Positions 52,901 through 58,593 of a DNA stretch of 64,000 nt are shown here, piece after piece; within the stretch, counting starts at the first letter, position 1; the number at the start of each line of letters is the position of its first letter. This DNA is from Phoronis australis. Lineage: Eukaryota > Phoronida > Phoronidae. Location: positions 765,822 to 829,821 of the forward strand of contig NMRA01000100.1 of NCBI GenBank assembly GCA_002633005.1, read 5' to 3'. The notes under the pieces were generated by a model, which was given only the letters and a program-made list of their open reading frames with translations, had not been told where the DNA came from and ran no database searches. The position numbers were made by a program, and so were the translations under genes.

Positions 52901-54799
52901 TAACCCATAATTACTAGATATGTGTTTAATTGGCTACAACTAATTACCAACTAGATCGGTCGAAATATCTGGCTGGTTCTCCGAACACGATGTTAGAAAA
53001 ATGTCAGGATTAATCCACATGACTTTGCAGAAGCAAAAAAACATAGTGAATCAATCAACTGACAACATTGATTTTAGAGCACGACTTTTAATTGAAGGTT
53101 TTAGTTTCAAATTGATTTTTAATTGAAGGTTCTAGTTTCAAAAGATCAAAGTCAGTGTAGATATTGCAAAGCTGATGTCATAGCCAAATACCAGCTAACA
53201 ATGACTGCTTAATTGCAAAATTAGGCTTGAATCAGACAATAAAGAGGAGTGACACAAAGTAAGAGCCTCCTTGATAATTAGTGGGTTTTAAAGGTTTTTA
53301 AATATCAACACAAAGGACAATTAGGACAGTGGTTAGGATAAATTCGTTGCAACAAAGACTTAGCCTACACCATATCTTTGCCTAGACGAATATTAATTTT
53401 GTTAATGTCCTATGTCAAATCCAACCCAGATGAAAAATGTTGGCTAGCTCTGACTTAGAAACAAGTGAGAATATTTGTCATTTAGGATGACAACCAACTA
53501 TGTTTTAACTAATGCATCAGGAAAACTTCTCTAAAAAAATTGCCAACACTGTTCCCCATTCATGACACGCTTCACTGTTCAAAATTAAAGAGCCTACCCC
53601 ACAATACAAATTTTTTATCATAATTTACAAATTGCATCCGAAAGATTTTTTCGAAAATGTCCTGTCCACTGGACCCAATAAGCGATCACAGAGAGGGCCT
53701 TGGGACTTGTTTTCATGAATAACACCCCCTCTATCCAGCCAACTTCATATGGTATTGTGGCACAAGCCAACCACTGTCTAACATGTGTGCACCATACCAC
53801 TGGACCATCATTTCTTTGCAGTGACGGTTACAAGTGGAATTCCATACTACTAATTAGTCAAGAATGTCAGGCAAAATCAGATCAGTTTTTAAATGACAAA
53901 TGTCGTATAATTCTGTTTAGAACTTTCCCCGATCAATTACAACTATACACGTTAATTAAATGGGCGACTCTGAACTCGCTAGGTGGTGCTACTGCATCAA
54001 TGGTCATACCTATAGAAATGCATGCAATTAGGTGGGACCATAACCCTAAAGTCCCCTGTGTTGATGAACAGCGCCATCCAGTGAATACTAAGTCTCCCCT
54101 TCCACAAAGAATACCCAAGCCACCAATGGACTCATTAGAAAGCTCTGAAACAACACTTTATTTTTTTTCAAATCACTTAGTAGATTCATGTCTGTGTGAT
54201 TATTTGTTCCTTTTACAAAACAAGAATAATTTATTTAGGCCAAACCAAAATAAATTTTAAGTCTTATTGTAGCTCCATTACACTGGTCAACATCAGTCAG
54301 TAGACATGTATGGTACACGCCAAAAATAATGGAGCAAAATGACCTGGAACTTCCCCCATCCTAATGGCTGAGTTCAAGCAAAAGTCACCATCACAGTAAC
54401 TACAATGACCCGTCATAACATGGAATTGATATTTTGTCTTTGATTACTTTTGGCATGTACTTTAACAACTGAACATCTCACCATCAGTTACACATACCTC
54501 ACAAGCACACCACTGATAACTGTTTCCAATGTAATGTGTGTCACTTACCTGGCGAAAAACGAGGCAGCGGCCGAGTATCCTCCCTGCGAATAGGGTGACT
54601 TGTAAGAGAGCGGCTGATTGGTCAGAGACGAGCCCGAGCTCATGGTCTGCAGCGGTTTGCGCGTGGCGTGGGGCACATGACGCCAGCGAGGGATACTACT
54701 CTTGGTCTGGTCGCTAGGGGCGTGCATTTCACCGTGGCTACTGTTGCTGTTGTTGTTGCTAGGTTTCTGGTAGTTTGTGTGTGGCGAGCTTTGAAACAT
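2462..54799 (-). CDS. KIF26: KIF26-like atypical kinesin, partial at the 5' end (12 exons)
   Basis: Join, in transcription order: 54799-54549, 27623-27452, 22005-21802, 20452-20359, 12758-12561, 11981-11724, 11349-11202, 10344-10179, 9664-6265, 4988-4756, 3289-3163, 2610-2462. Every junction has AG acceptor and GT donor, and the phases (2,0,0,1,1,1,2,0,1,0,1) agree throughout, giving 1,799 residues and a TAA. Family marks: [21 protein letters not shown], the motor at about 142-497, SSDPDY...[11 protein letters not shown] at 534-553, SGHGSDNSS and [12 protein letters not shown] near 1561-1600, [15 protein letters not shown] at 1684-1698, and the C-terminal MMVTCFD. Vertebrate KIF26A/B are about 1,900-2,100 residues, so some 250 N-terminal residues are missing here. 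The family is known for microtubule binding without normal motor ATPase activity and for roles in axon and neuronal development and cell adhesion or polarity signalling. The orthology is confident; function in this animal is inferred. Confidence 0.95.
2611..3162. other. KIF26 intron (coiled-coil exons)
   Basis: A 552-bp intron with GTAAGT...CAG borders on the minus strand. AT-rich; nothing else recognised. Confidence 0.8.
3163..3289 (-). CDS. KIF26: KIF26 exon: C-terminal coiled coil, first part
   Basis: Acceptor TTTTTGCAG|CTTCGA, donor TTTGACT|GTAAGT; phase 0 in, phase 1 out, residues 1709-1750. The sequence [20 protein letters not shown] followed by [15 protein letters not shown] has a heptad pattern and matches the vertebrate [20 protein letters not shown] helix. 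GTWSFD follows, the counterpart of WLSEFD. Confidence 0.94.
3290..4755. other. KIF26 intron
   Basis: A 1.47-kb intron with GTAAGA...CAG borders. Short ORFs on both strands lack family features. Confidence 0.8.
4756..4988 (-). CDS. KIF26: KIF26 exon: [15 protein letters not shown] block
   Basis: Acceptor CGATCTCTAG|CACC, donor ATGGAG|GTAAGA; phase 1 in, phase 0 out, residues 1631-1708. It begins with an Arg/Ser/Pro-rich segment ([14 protein letters not shown]) and then [19 protein letters not shown]. It ends in [20 protein letters not shown], nearly identical to the vertebrate [20 protein letters not shown]. An upstream AG at about 5,010 gives a frame that stops quickly, so this acceptor was chosen. 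Confidence 0.94.
4943..4956 (-). promoter_or_regulatory. CTCF-type 14-mer inside a coding exon
   Basis: The minus strand reads CCACTAGAGGGCAG, a full match to the CTCF core CCASYAGRKGGCRS. It overlaps codons of the Arg/Ser/Pro-rich segment, so it may be coincidental. Occupancy is not shown. Confidence 0.3.
4989..6264. other. KIF26 intron containing a tRNA-derived SINE relic
   Basis: A 1.28-kb intron with GTATGT...TAG borders. Apart from the B-box relic near 5,875-5,940, nothing further is recognised. Confidence 0.8.
5874..5940 (+). repeat. tRNA-derived SINE fragment (B box)
   Basis: GGTTCGAGTCC (5910-5920) is an exact match to the RNA polymerase III B box. It sits in an intact T-arm, GTGGG-TTCGAGT-CCCAC (5907-5923). 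The 5' half (TAGGTTGATAGGTGCCCGC) is only a weak A-box match and no full cloverleaf forms, so this is a SINE head or tRNA pseudogene rather than a working tRNA. Confidence 0.6.
6265..9664 (-). CDS. KIF26: KIF26 giant tail exon (3.4 kb, disordered Ser/Pro-rich tail)
   Basis: Acceptor TTTTGCAG|TTTTCC, donor ATACCTG|GTATGT; phase 0 in, phase 1 out, residues 498-1630. The open frame runs back to 9,955 but its first 97 codons are intronic. In order: [20 protein letters not shown] (498-517); a strongly conserved block at 534-571 including [10 protein letters not shown] and [14 protein letters not shown] and VWVDGPGEF repeats (723-749); paired RPES motifs (907 and 927); a TQT-type repeat (1227-1241); a proline-rich stretch PKKPAM...KPPPPQKPP (1365-1390); a long Ser/Thr/Lys run; [10 protein letters not shown]; and [12 protein letters not shown]. 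Codon use is more GC-rich than the introns. Nearly all of it is predicted disordered by composition. Confidence 0.96.
9665..10178. other. KIF26 intron (motor-tail boundary)
   Basis: A 514-bp intron with GTAAGT...GCAG borders. The open frame of the tail exon continues about 290 bp into it without homology. Confidence 0.8.
10179..10344 (-). CDS. KIF26: KIF26 motor exon: microtubule-contact helices, motor end
   Basis: Acceptor GTTGCAG|GGAGAGC, donor TCTAAG|GTAAGT; phase 2 in, phase 0 out, residues 442-497. [12 protein letters not shown] corresponds to the kinesin loop-12 PYRxSKLT signature that contacts the microtubule. [16 protein letters not shown] and [18 protein letters not shown] match the last strand and helix of the motor. 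The exon ends in a Lys/Arg-rich tail (KRKAKSK). Confidence 0.97.
10345..11201. other. KIF26 intron with a MITE-like fragment
   Basis: An 857-bp intron with GTATGG...GCAG borders. 10,430-10,615 resembles the repeat family seen at 56.9 and 61.3 kb (ATCTCACCAATTTTGGACAA, ATTGTGAATGCCC, and an end reading GTCCGTCATGTTGT). Confidence 0.7.
11202..11349 (-). CDS. KIF26: KIF26 motor exon: degenerate switch II
   Basis: Acceptor CTCCTAG|GTGTCG, donor CACAA|GTATGG; phase 1 in, phase 2 out, residues 393-441 plus two bases of Lys442. It codes [14 protein letters not shown], an insert of Lys/Ser/Asn, then [22 protein letters not shown]. Ordinary kinesins read LVDLAGSE at switch II. Here the text is LIDLGSC (residues 404-409), lacking the Ala and the Glu that stabilises the ATP-hydrolysing state. 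Confidence 0.96.
11350..11723. other. KIF26 intron
   Basis: A 374-bp intron between the switch I and switch II exons, with GTCAGT...TAG borders. Nothing else seen. Confidence 0.8.
11724..11981 (-). CDS. KIF26: KIF26 motor exon: switch I region
   Basis: Acceptor ATGGTCAG|GTACC, donor GGTGCTG|GTCAGT; phase 1 in and out, residues 307-392. It contains [20 protein letters not shown] and [16 protein letters not shown], both diagnostic for KIF26, then an acidic stretch [10 protein letters not shown], then [14 protein letters not shown]. Ordinary kinesins have NxxSSRSH as switch I; here only NSH remains (residues 365-367), as in other KIF26 proteins. The donor GTCAGT is unusual but keeps frame with the next exon. 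Confidence 0.95.
11982..12560. other. KIF26 intron with a small palindromic element
   Basis: A 579-bp intron with GTACGT...CAG borders. It contains the 111-bp inverted-repeat element at 12,317-12,427. Confidence 0.8.
12317..12427. repeat. 111-bp element with perfect 12-bp inverted ends
   Basis: The ends CAGACACTACCC (12,317-12,328) and GGGTAGTGTCTG (12,416-12,427) are exact inverted copies. The interior is GC-rich compared with the intron and contains the perfect 12-bp palindrome AGTAACGTTACT (12,361-12,372). GGGTAGTGTCTG recurs near 55,988. Confidence 0.6.
12561..12758 (-). CDS. KIF26: KIF26 motor exon: P-loop GKS and core helix
   Basis: Acceptor TTTACAG|GGAAGT, donor TCCACTG|GTACGT; phase 1 in and out, residues 241-306. 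It begins [12 protein letters not shown], completing a Walker A match (GHAKLGKS, residues 236-243). It continues through [14 protein letters not shown], the [15 protein letters not shown] strand and [11 protein letters not shown]. All of these are nearly identical to the vertebrate KIF26 motor. Confidence 0.96.
12866..12879 (+). promoter_or_regulatory. CTCF-type 14-mer in an intron
   Basis: CCACTAGATGGCAG matches the CTCF core CCASYAGRKGGCRS at all positions. It differs by one base from the exonic 14-mer at 4,943-4,956, which lies on the opposite strand. Binding is inferred from motif only. Confidence 0.4.
13091..13360. repeat. Diverged direct repeat, period about 233 bp
   Basis: AAAGTTAACGAGATTAATTC (13,091-13,110) and AAAGTTAGCGCGATTACTTC (13,324-13,343) are related, and both continue into CCACAAA(A)...TTGTG. 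The second copy forms a small CCACAA/TTGTGG hairpin. Probably a short decayed element. Confidence 0.4.
14402..14415. other. Ambiguous base in a C-rich run
   Basis: One N (14,402) precedes C6-T-C6. This looks like a base-calling or assembly uncertainty at a homopolymer, in intron. Confidence 0.8.
19958..19996. repeat. CA dinucleotide microsatellite
   Basis: About 19 uninterrupted CA units inside the 7.6-kb intron. Confidence 0.95.
20359..20452 (-). CDS. KIF26: KIF26 motor exon: P-loop, first half
   Basis: A 94-nt exon with no Met, found by comparison with the family. Acceptor ATTTCAG|ACGGAG, donor CTAG|GTAAGG. It codes residues 210-240: [21 protein letters not shown], then [10 protein letters not shown]. 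Ordinary kinesins read FAYGQTGSGKT here. This protein reads [11 protein letters not shown], the form typical of KIF26. The leftover G joins GG of the next exon to give the second Gly of the loop. Confidence 0.95.
20453..21801. other. KIF26 intron with a purine-rich tract
   Basis: A 1.35-kb intron with GTAATA...CAG borders. It contains the GA-rich tract at 20,743-20,849; otherwise nothing recognised. Confidence 0.8.
20743..20849. repeat. GA-rich simple repeat, mirror-like purine tract
   Basis: About 105 bases that are nearly all A/G on the plus strand, with GGGA and GAGA runs. A candidate for triplex formation. Confidence 0.8.
21802..22005 (-). CDS. KIF26: KIF26 motor exon: first strand of the motor, DPRKKQIT
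   Basis: Acceptor TTTATAG|ACCAAG, donor TCTTTG|GTAATA; 204 nt, phase 0 at both ends, residues 142-209. It starts [11 protein letters not shown] (first beta strand of the kinesin fold), then [17 protein letters not shown] and [16 protein letters not shown]. These match the KIF26 signatures [10 protein letters not shown] and PPKMFAFDAVF in vertebrates. The donor GTAATA is weaker than the others, but the next exon continues the family alignment with no gap. Confidence 0.95.
22006..27451. other. KIF26 intron (5.4 kb)
   Basis: Lies between the linker and first motor exons, with GTGAGT...TATAG borders. It holds the inverted-repeat element at 23,017-23,345. Other ORFs are short and unrecognised. 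Confidence 0.8.
23017..23345. mobile_element. MITE-like element with ~24-bp inverted ends (family C)
   Basis: The left end GCCCTGTTTAGCTGGCTAAA (23,017-23,036, continuing as AAAAC) and the right end TTTTGGCTAGCTAAACAGGGC (about 23,325-23,345) are inverted copies with one mismatch in the core. There is no ORF, so it would need an outside transposase. A diverged relative of its interior lies at 35,598-35,770. Confidence 0.75.
27452..27623 (-). CDS. KIF26: KIF26 exon: basic linker before the motor
   Basis: Acceptor GCTTACAG|GGCGGC, donor GCAAC|GTGAGT; phase 2 in, phase 0 out. It codes residues 84-141. The start [15 protein letters not shown] matches the vertebrate AAQKLNLSSKKKK segment and is strongly basic, a possible nuclear-localisation or microtubule-contact patch. 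A short Glu-Pro run follows, then a hydrophobic/proline segment ([16 protein letters not shown]) that aligns with the vertebrate SPPPAPPCLLRAV region, where the motor fold begins. It lies 26.9 kb from the previous exon. Confidence 0.94.
30364..30632. mobile_element. MITE-like element, family A copy 1 (TA-flanked)
   Basis: The ends TACACACCAAAAGTAGTCAG and (inverted) TACAAGATGAAAATAATCTG frame 269 bp and are bounded by TA, as for Tc1/mariner-type insertions. Interior text such as GCCATTCTGTAATTGGAAT is shared with the copy at 38 kb. Confidence 0.7.
35598..35770. repeat. Diverged relative of the 23-kb inverted-repeat element (family C)
   Basis: Shares ordered blocks with 23,165-23,320: AAATTTTAGGGTTA versus TAATTTCAGGTTTAA, then AACCCTAATAAAATC, GAGTTGCTGA, ATTTCATGAG and CCTATT. 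The termini are not clear. Confidence 0.45.
37974..38227. mobile_element. MITE-like element, family A copy 2
   Basis: The inner ends ACAAAAGTATTAAGACAAAA and (inverted) ACAAAAGTAATCGGACAAAA match family A. The interior GCCATTCTGTAATTAGAAT and GGCTGGCCGAAAG align with copy 1. The outer left end is decayed. Confidence 0.65.
41343..41353. repeat. C11 homopolymer
   Basis: An eleven-base C run in the giant intron, prone to sequencing error. Confidence 0.9.
43921..44363. mobile_element. Two-unit inverted-repeat element (family D)
   Basis: The left end TACCGTATTGCCGAGCCATT (from 43,923) pairs with a right end whose reverse complement reads TATGGTATTGCCGTGCCTTT (44,331-44,363). A third end-like copy lies inside (44,059-44,093). 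The segments starting TTTAGGCACATG and CTTAGGCACATG are also duplicated about 265 bp apart, so one copy has inserted next to or into another, or the unit was tandemly duplicated. Confidence 0.6.
46582..46605 (-). other. G-quadruplex-forming tract on the transcribed sense strand
   Basis: The sense strand of KIF26 reads G5-A-G5-T-G6-A-G5: four G runs of five or more with single-base loops. This is an ideal quadruplex pattern in both DNA and the pre-mRNA. Confidence 0.7.
49624..49776. repeat. 51-bp minisatellite, three copies, open in both directions
   Basis: Units start AGAATGTCTATGGACA at 49,624, 49,675 and 49,726. The period is 51 bp (17 codons), so each strand keeps an open frame: plus [14 protein letters not shown], minus [17 protein letters not shown]. 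Units differ at about three to four positions. It lies in the giant intron without strong splice sites. Confidence 0.85.
52278..52326. repeat. Alternating purine-pyrimidine tract (Z-DNA-like)
   Basis: Strict alternation for 29 nt (52,278-52,306) and again for 19 nt (52,308-52,326), rich in GC and CA steps such as GTGCACGCGTGCGCAC. Confidence 0.8.
53086..53142. repeat. 31-bp direct duplication
   Basis: TTTTAATTGAAGGTTTTAG (53,086) and TTTTAATTGAAGGTTCTAG (53,117) are adjacent copies with one mismatch in this stretch. Both continue into TTTCAAA. Confidence 0.8.
53715..54260 (+). other. Unrecognised plus-strand ORF next to the first KIF26 exon
   Basis: An open frame of about 181 codons from the first ATG, ending at TAA 54,258-54,260, on the strand opposite KIF26. 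It is long for AT-rich intron, but the residues match no family I know. There is no Kozak-like support or downstream gene structure, and it is cysteine/leucine-rich near the end. Could be chance, part of a non-coding antisense RNA, or a decayed gene. Confidence 0.2.
54314..54459. mobile_element. MITE-like element, family A copy 3 (short, TA-flanked)
   Basis: A 146-bp copy with ends TACACGCCAAAAATAAT and (inverted) TACATGCCAAAAGTAAT, bounded by TA. It shares CAAAATGACC, CCCCCATC and AATGGCTG with the other copies. It lies only 90 bp from the AASFFAR exon. Confidence 0.7.
54549..54799 (-). CDS. KIF26: KIF26 pre-motor exon ending in the AASFFAR block (first exon seen)
   Basis: The sense strand reads a T-rich tract, TTTTCAG, then ATGTTTCAAAGC, so the exon starts at a splice acceptor, not at a 5' UTR. 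The first codon happens to be ATG. It codes 83 residues plus two bases: low-complexity Asn/Ser, His and Pro-rich sequence, then a [11 protein letters not shown] block that matches the vertebrate segment just before the motor. The donor is CCAG|GTAAGTGA. The two leftover bases (AG) join the G of the next exon to make Arg, exactly completing the conserved AASFFAR-AAQKLN junction. Met1 could be an alternative start, but the strong acceptor argues that it is internal. Confidence 0.9.
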
Positions 54800-56855
54800 C
54801 TGAAAATAAAAAAGGAAATTGCACTTAAATTTCAAGGCTACCTACCACGGAAAGTGACGTTAATCGCTACTAAAAACCAAACCAGTATATGAACATGTCA
54901 AGATGGTTCATGGACAATAATTCACCAAAATCTCTCAATACCAAATAGCATGAATGCTTCGTTCTTGCCATACTTGCAAATACAAACAAATAATTTGAAG
55001 ATTTGAAATGAAAACAAATGTTTTGGTATAATTATTTGGTGAACAAGATGGAGCAGAGTAAAGGCAGTGAATCATCCGTCATATCAACTCAATCACTAGC
55101 ATAACTCACATTTCACCATATAGCGCTACTCTGCAGCTTCCACTGTTGAAGACTTTAAAATAATACTATGTTGACTGTCGGGAATCTTAAAGAAAATCCA
55201 CTTCTAACTTTACGTCATTGTTAGAATCGTAAAACACAAGACAAGAAAAAAAGGAACTGAGATGACTTCTTCCAAACAATAAGCACGGTGTCCCCAATGA
55301 CAGACGGGCCGAAACTGGTTCCTTATATGTCTCCAATTATAACCTATGACAAGTGGGAAATCTATGCTATTTAAAACACGGAACTATTAATCAAACACAA
55401 ATGACAAGAGTATAATTAACTGAAGTCTCCACATCAGAAAAATGAACAAGCCATTAACACAGATCCCAGTGTCTGTCACCATCTAACACAAGGGTATGTG
55501 ATAGTACTACCTTTTTACAGAAAAAAAATGATTTGCCATTGAGATATAGTGATTTGCATGAACTTCCAATCAGCGAAAGTACCCATTGAGTGATAAGAAA
55601 ACAGCTCGTTTGTGAGCAGATTCTCCATTGTGTTTTTGTCTTAGTTTTGCCGAGGTTCCATCAGATAATTTATTGCTTCCATCATCAATCTGAAATGTAC
55701 GTTCTGGAATTTTTTGAGACGATAATCCAGTTACGGAAATTCCTCACCTATTTACCACACAACATGGCGGACAAAAATTTAATTTTGTTCAATTTCTCAA
55801 CAAAAATAAAGCTTTGTACTGTGTAATCGTAATAAAACAACAAGTGGTAAAGTTTCTATTGTTTGCAACAAATTAATCAACTATTTAAAACTAGAAAAGC
55901 AATCTTTTTGACAATCATTTGTGCGTAAGTAAGCAAAGAATTACAGCAATCATTAATGGCATTTTTAGACAAATACAAGTGAAGCGGGGTAGTGTCTGTA
56001 GAACAAGTATCTTGCAAGGACTATCAGATCACACAAGACCATGCAAAATCCCGCGAGTGAAAGGAGAGAGTTTCATGATACTCTAGACCCTAGCAAAATG
56101 GCGACCACTGAAATGATTCGTTGGTCAAGTTGGAGTGTTGAATTATGGGATAGAATTCCCTGTTTCCGTACCATAAGCCAAGTTTCCTCGCATGCAAAAC
56201 ACTTGTACTGCCATGAAATGGTGTAAAGAATGTAGTGCATCACCTACCGGATAAGTTTTTCTGGAAATCATATTGCTTATTCCCACGGAAATAAATAGTG
56301 CGACAAGCTAGACAACTCCGACTGCTCTTTCTCAAAAGAATGCATCCACTGGTTTTGTCCCGTTGTACCACCACAAGCCACTACACCACATGTGAGTGAT
56401 GGTGCAGTGCAAGAATGCATGTCTACCCTCTGAACCACACCAGCCTCAACAGAGCATCCAATGTTTTAATCAGTCACACAAGCCCTGGTCAGCACGGTGC
56501 CAGGGCATTATTATAATTCATAATTAGCCAGATAATACACGGTCTGGTTCACCATTAATAACATGGGGATATGTCAGTGGTGTTGTGCATATGTTTACAG
56601 CTGCCAATCATAACAAGGGACTACTATACATGAGGTCACAACCTTGCACAAATGTTCCCCCAATAGCCTGGTAAAACAACAGTGGCTGTTGGAGGGGGTG
56701 AAAACCGTGCTCAGCTCAAGCCAGAACTTGTAATAATCTCTAACTCTACCCCGCACCTCTCCAATCCATAACCCCATTTCCTTTTAAGACAGCGCCCATA
56801 AGTAAACTGAATTTTGCTAAAACAACCAATGACAGAACAATATAAACTCCTTCAT

Positions 56856-57197
56856 TTAAGGGACAATATGGCAGATTTCATGTTGTCATTTTCTCACAAC
56901 AAACAAGTATTAGAAGTTTTGCAACATGATTTGTTCTAATGCACTGAACAATCATTTAACAGCAGTACTAAACAACTAACGACCACAAAACCTCACCATT
57001 AAGCTTTTGAACAAAAATAACTACCAAAATTAACCTTTTTCATTTCCAAGGTCTTGTAACATTGTTGCGAATGCCTAGTTTCTTAAAAAATGTCCGATGA
57101 CAACAATCGTATAGAACTTAAAAATGTCAAATCATTTATTTGGTACGACTGGGCTTTTGTGAAAACAGTCACATGTCCACCATATTGTGTCCTAAAT
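56856..57197. mobile_element. MITE-like element, family B copy 1
   Basis: The left end TTAAGGGACAATATGGCAGA and a right end reading (inverted) TTAGGACACAATATGGTGGA frame 342 bp. The interior CATTGTTGCGAATGCCTAG and AACAAAAATAAC occur in other copies. TTAA-like flanks suggest, but do not prove, a TTAA target. Confidence 0.6.
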
Positions 57198-58551
57198 TAA
57201 TCAGGCAAATCACAGCCAGGATCCCCAATATTAAATCCAAAACATAGGCAGACTCTTCAACTCGAGCACTTCAACTCCACAAATACAGATGCAAGGAAGG
57301 TTATACTCAATACCCGAATCCAAAATTCAGCAGCAAAGACGAACAATTCACCTTTTGACCAGCAACGATATTAAGAGAAATCGTCAAACCTCAGCTCAAA
57401 CATGTTCAGTAATGCGGCAGGGATCCCTGGGAAAAGTTGGGTCAGATGAAGCAGCAACCGAAGAATGTTATCGTCACATGCTAAGTCTTACAGGACTAGC
57501 CACTAATATTGTCCAATGAACAGGGATGATAAAAGAGGCCCAAAGACATAGAGTCAGATAGTTCAACAATGTTATCTTCTTGGTAATATGATCTGTGGAT
57601 GGTCAGCATTCTTTACAGGTGAGAGGCTAGCTGACAATTTGATTAACTCTCAGGATTGAGTTGGAATTAATTTAACAAAAGGCATTTTGAAAATCTCCAC
57701 CCCCATGCCAACCTGACTTAATGAAGTCCCCTCCCTAACTTACATAAGGTTGTATAAGATTGCTTCAGGCATGCATTTTGTTGATCATTTCCTCCAGCCA
57801 GTGTCTACATTAATTGTTTAAAATATATAGAAGGGAGAGAAATCAAAATAATAATAAAAAATTATGCAGGGGAAGGGGAATTAAGGGTGGTGGGAGGGTC
57901 ATAGTAGGGCACTCTTTAGCACATTCTAAAGGGTTTTTAAAAATGAAAAACAGCCAATTTTGGCATTGTTTTGTCTGACATTGGTGATATTTTACCGTAT
58001 ATTTGAATGCTTAAGATGGACGTTCCTGTCAAGCACTAGTTTTAAGCAAGACTCTCCGGATTTCTGTTTCGTGAGTAGTGACTTAATACTTTTAAAACCA
58101 AAATATTATTTAGCTTACACCACACACAAGTATTTTTGAAAGAACTGAGCCCCACTTGAGCAAAAATGCCGATTCTAAGAACTTACACATAACTGCTAGA
58201 TACTAGTTCTACTAATTATTTCTAAACTCTGATGCTTTCGTTAGTACTAAGTGTCCGTATTTTTTCAGCAATTGTGAAGACCAAATTTCATGAAGTCACC
58301 TGCATGAAATAGAACCCTGGAACTGAGAAACATTAAGCAAGTTATCTTCTTACATGTTTGTGTGAATTCGGATTTATGGCATAAAACTTACAGAAATATA
58401 CTATACACATTTAAAACGAGTTATAAACACAAATTACTCAAGTTAACATCTAGTATACTTCAGTCACCATGGATAAGGATTCTAAATATGCATCAAAATC
58501 GTAAAACGTCATATAAATTCAAAGGAAACTTATACTTGACTAGAGCATGCA

Positions 58552-58593
58552 TTATAGGGGACTTGATATTACTTATAGGGGACTTGATATTAC
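58552..58593. repeat. Perfect 21-bp tandem duplication
   Basis: TTATAGGGGACTTGATATTA plus C, exactly twice in tandem. Confidence 0.95.

Larger units (their letters stand above)
27624..54548. other. KIF26 giant intron (26.9 kb)
   Basis: Separates the AASFFAR exon from the basic linker exon; GTAAGT...CAG borders. It holds MITE-like copies (30.4, 38.0, 43.9 and 54.3 kb, and a relic at 35.6 kb), a G4-type tract (46.58 kb), a 51-bp minisatellite (49.62 kb), a Z-DNA-like tract (52.28 kb), a short duplication (53.09 kb) and an unrecognised plus-strand ORF (53.7-54.26 kb). I found no exon recognisable as KIF26 inside it. Confidence 0.75.

Noticed and set aside
57289-57519. Plus-strand 76-codon ORF (Gln/Ser-rich)
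   Set aside because: No recognisable family, splice context or length beyond chance expectation.
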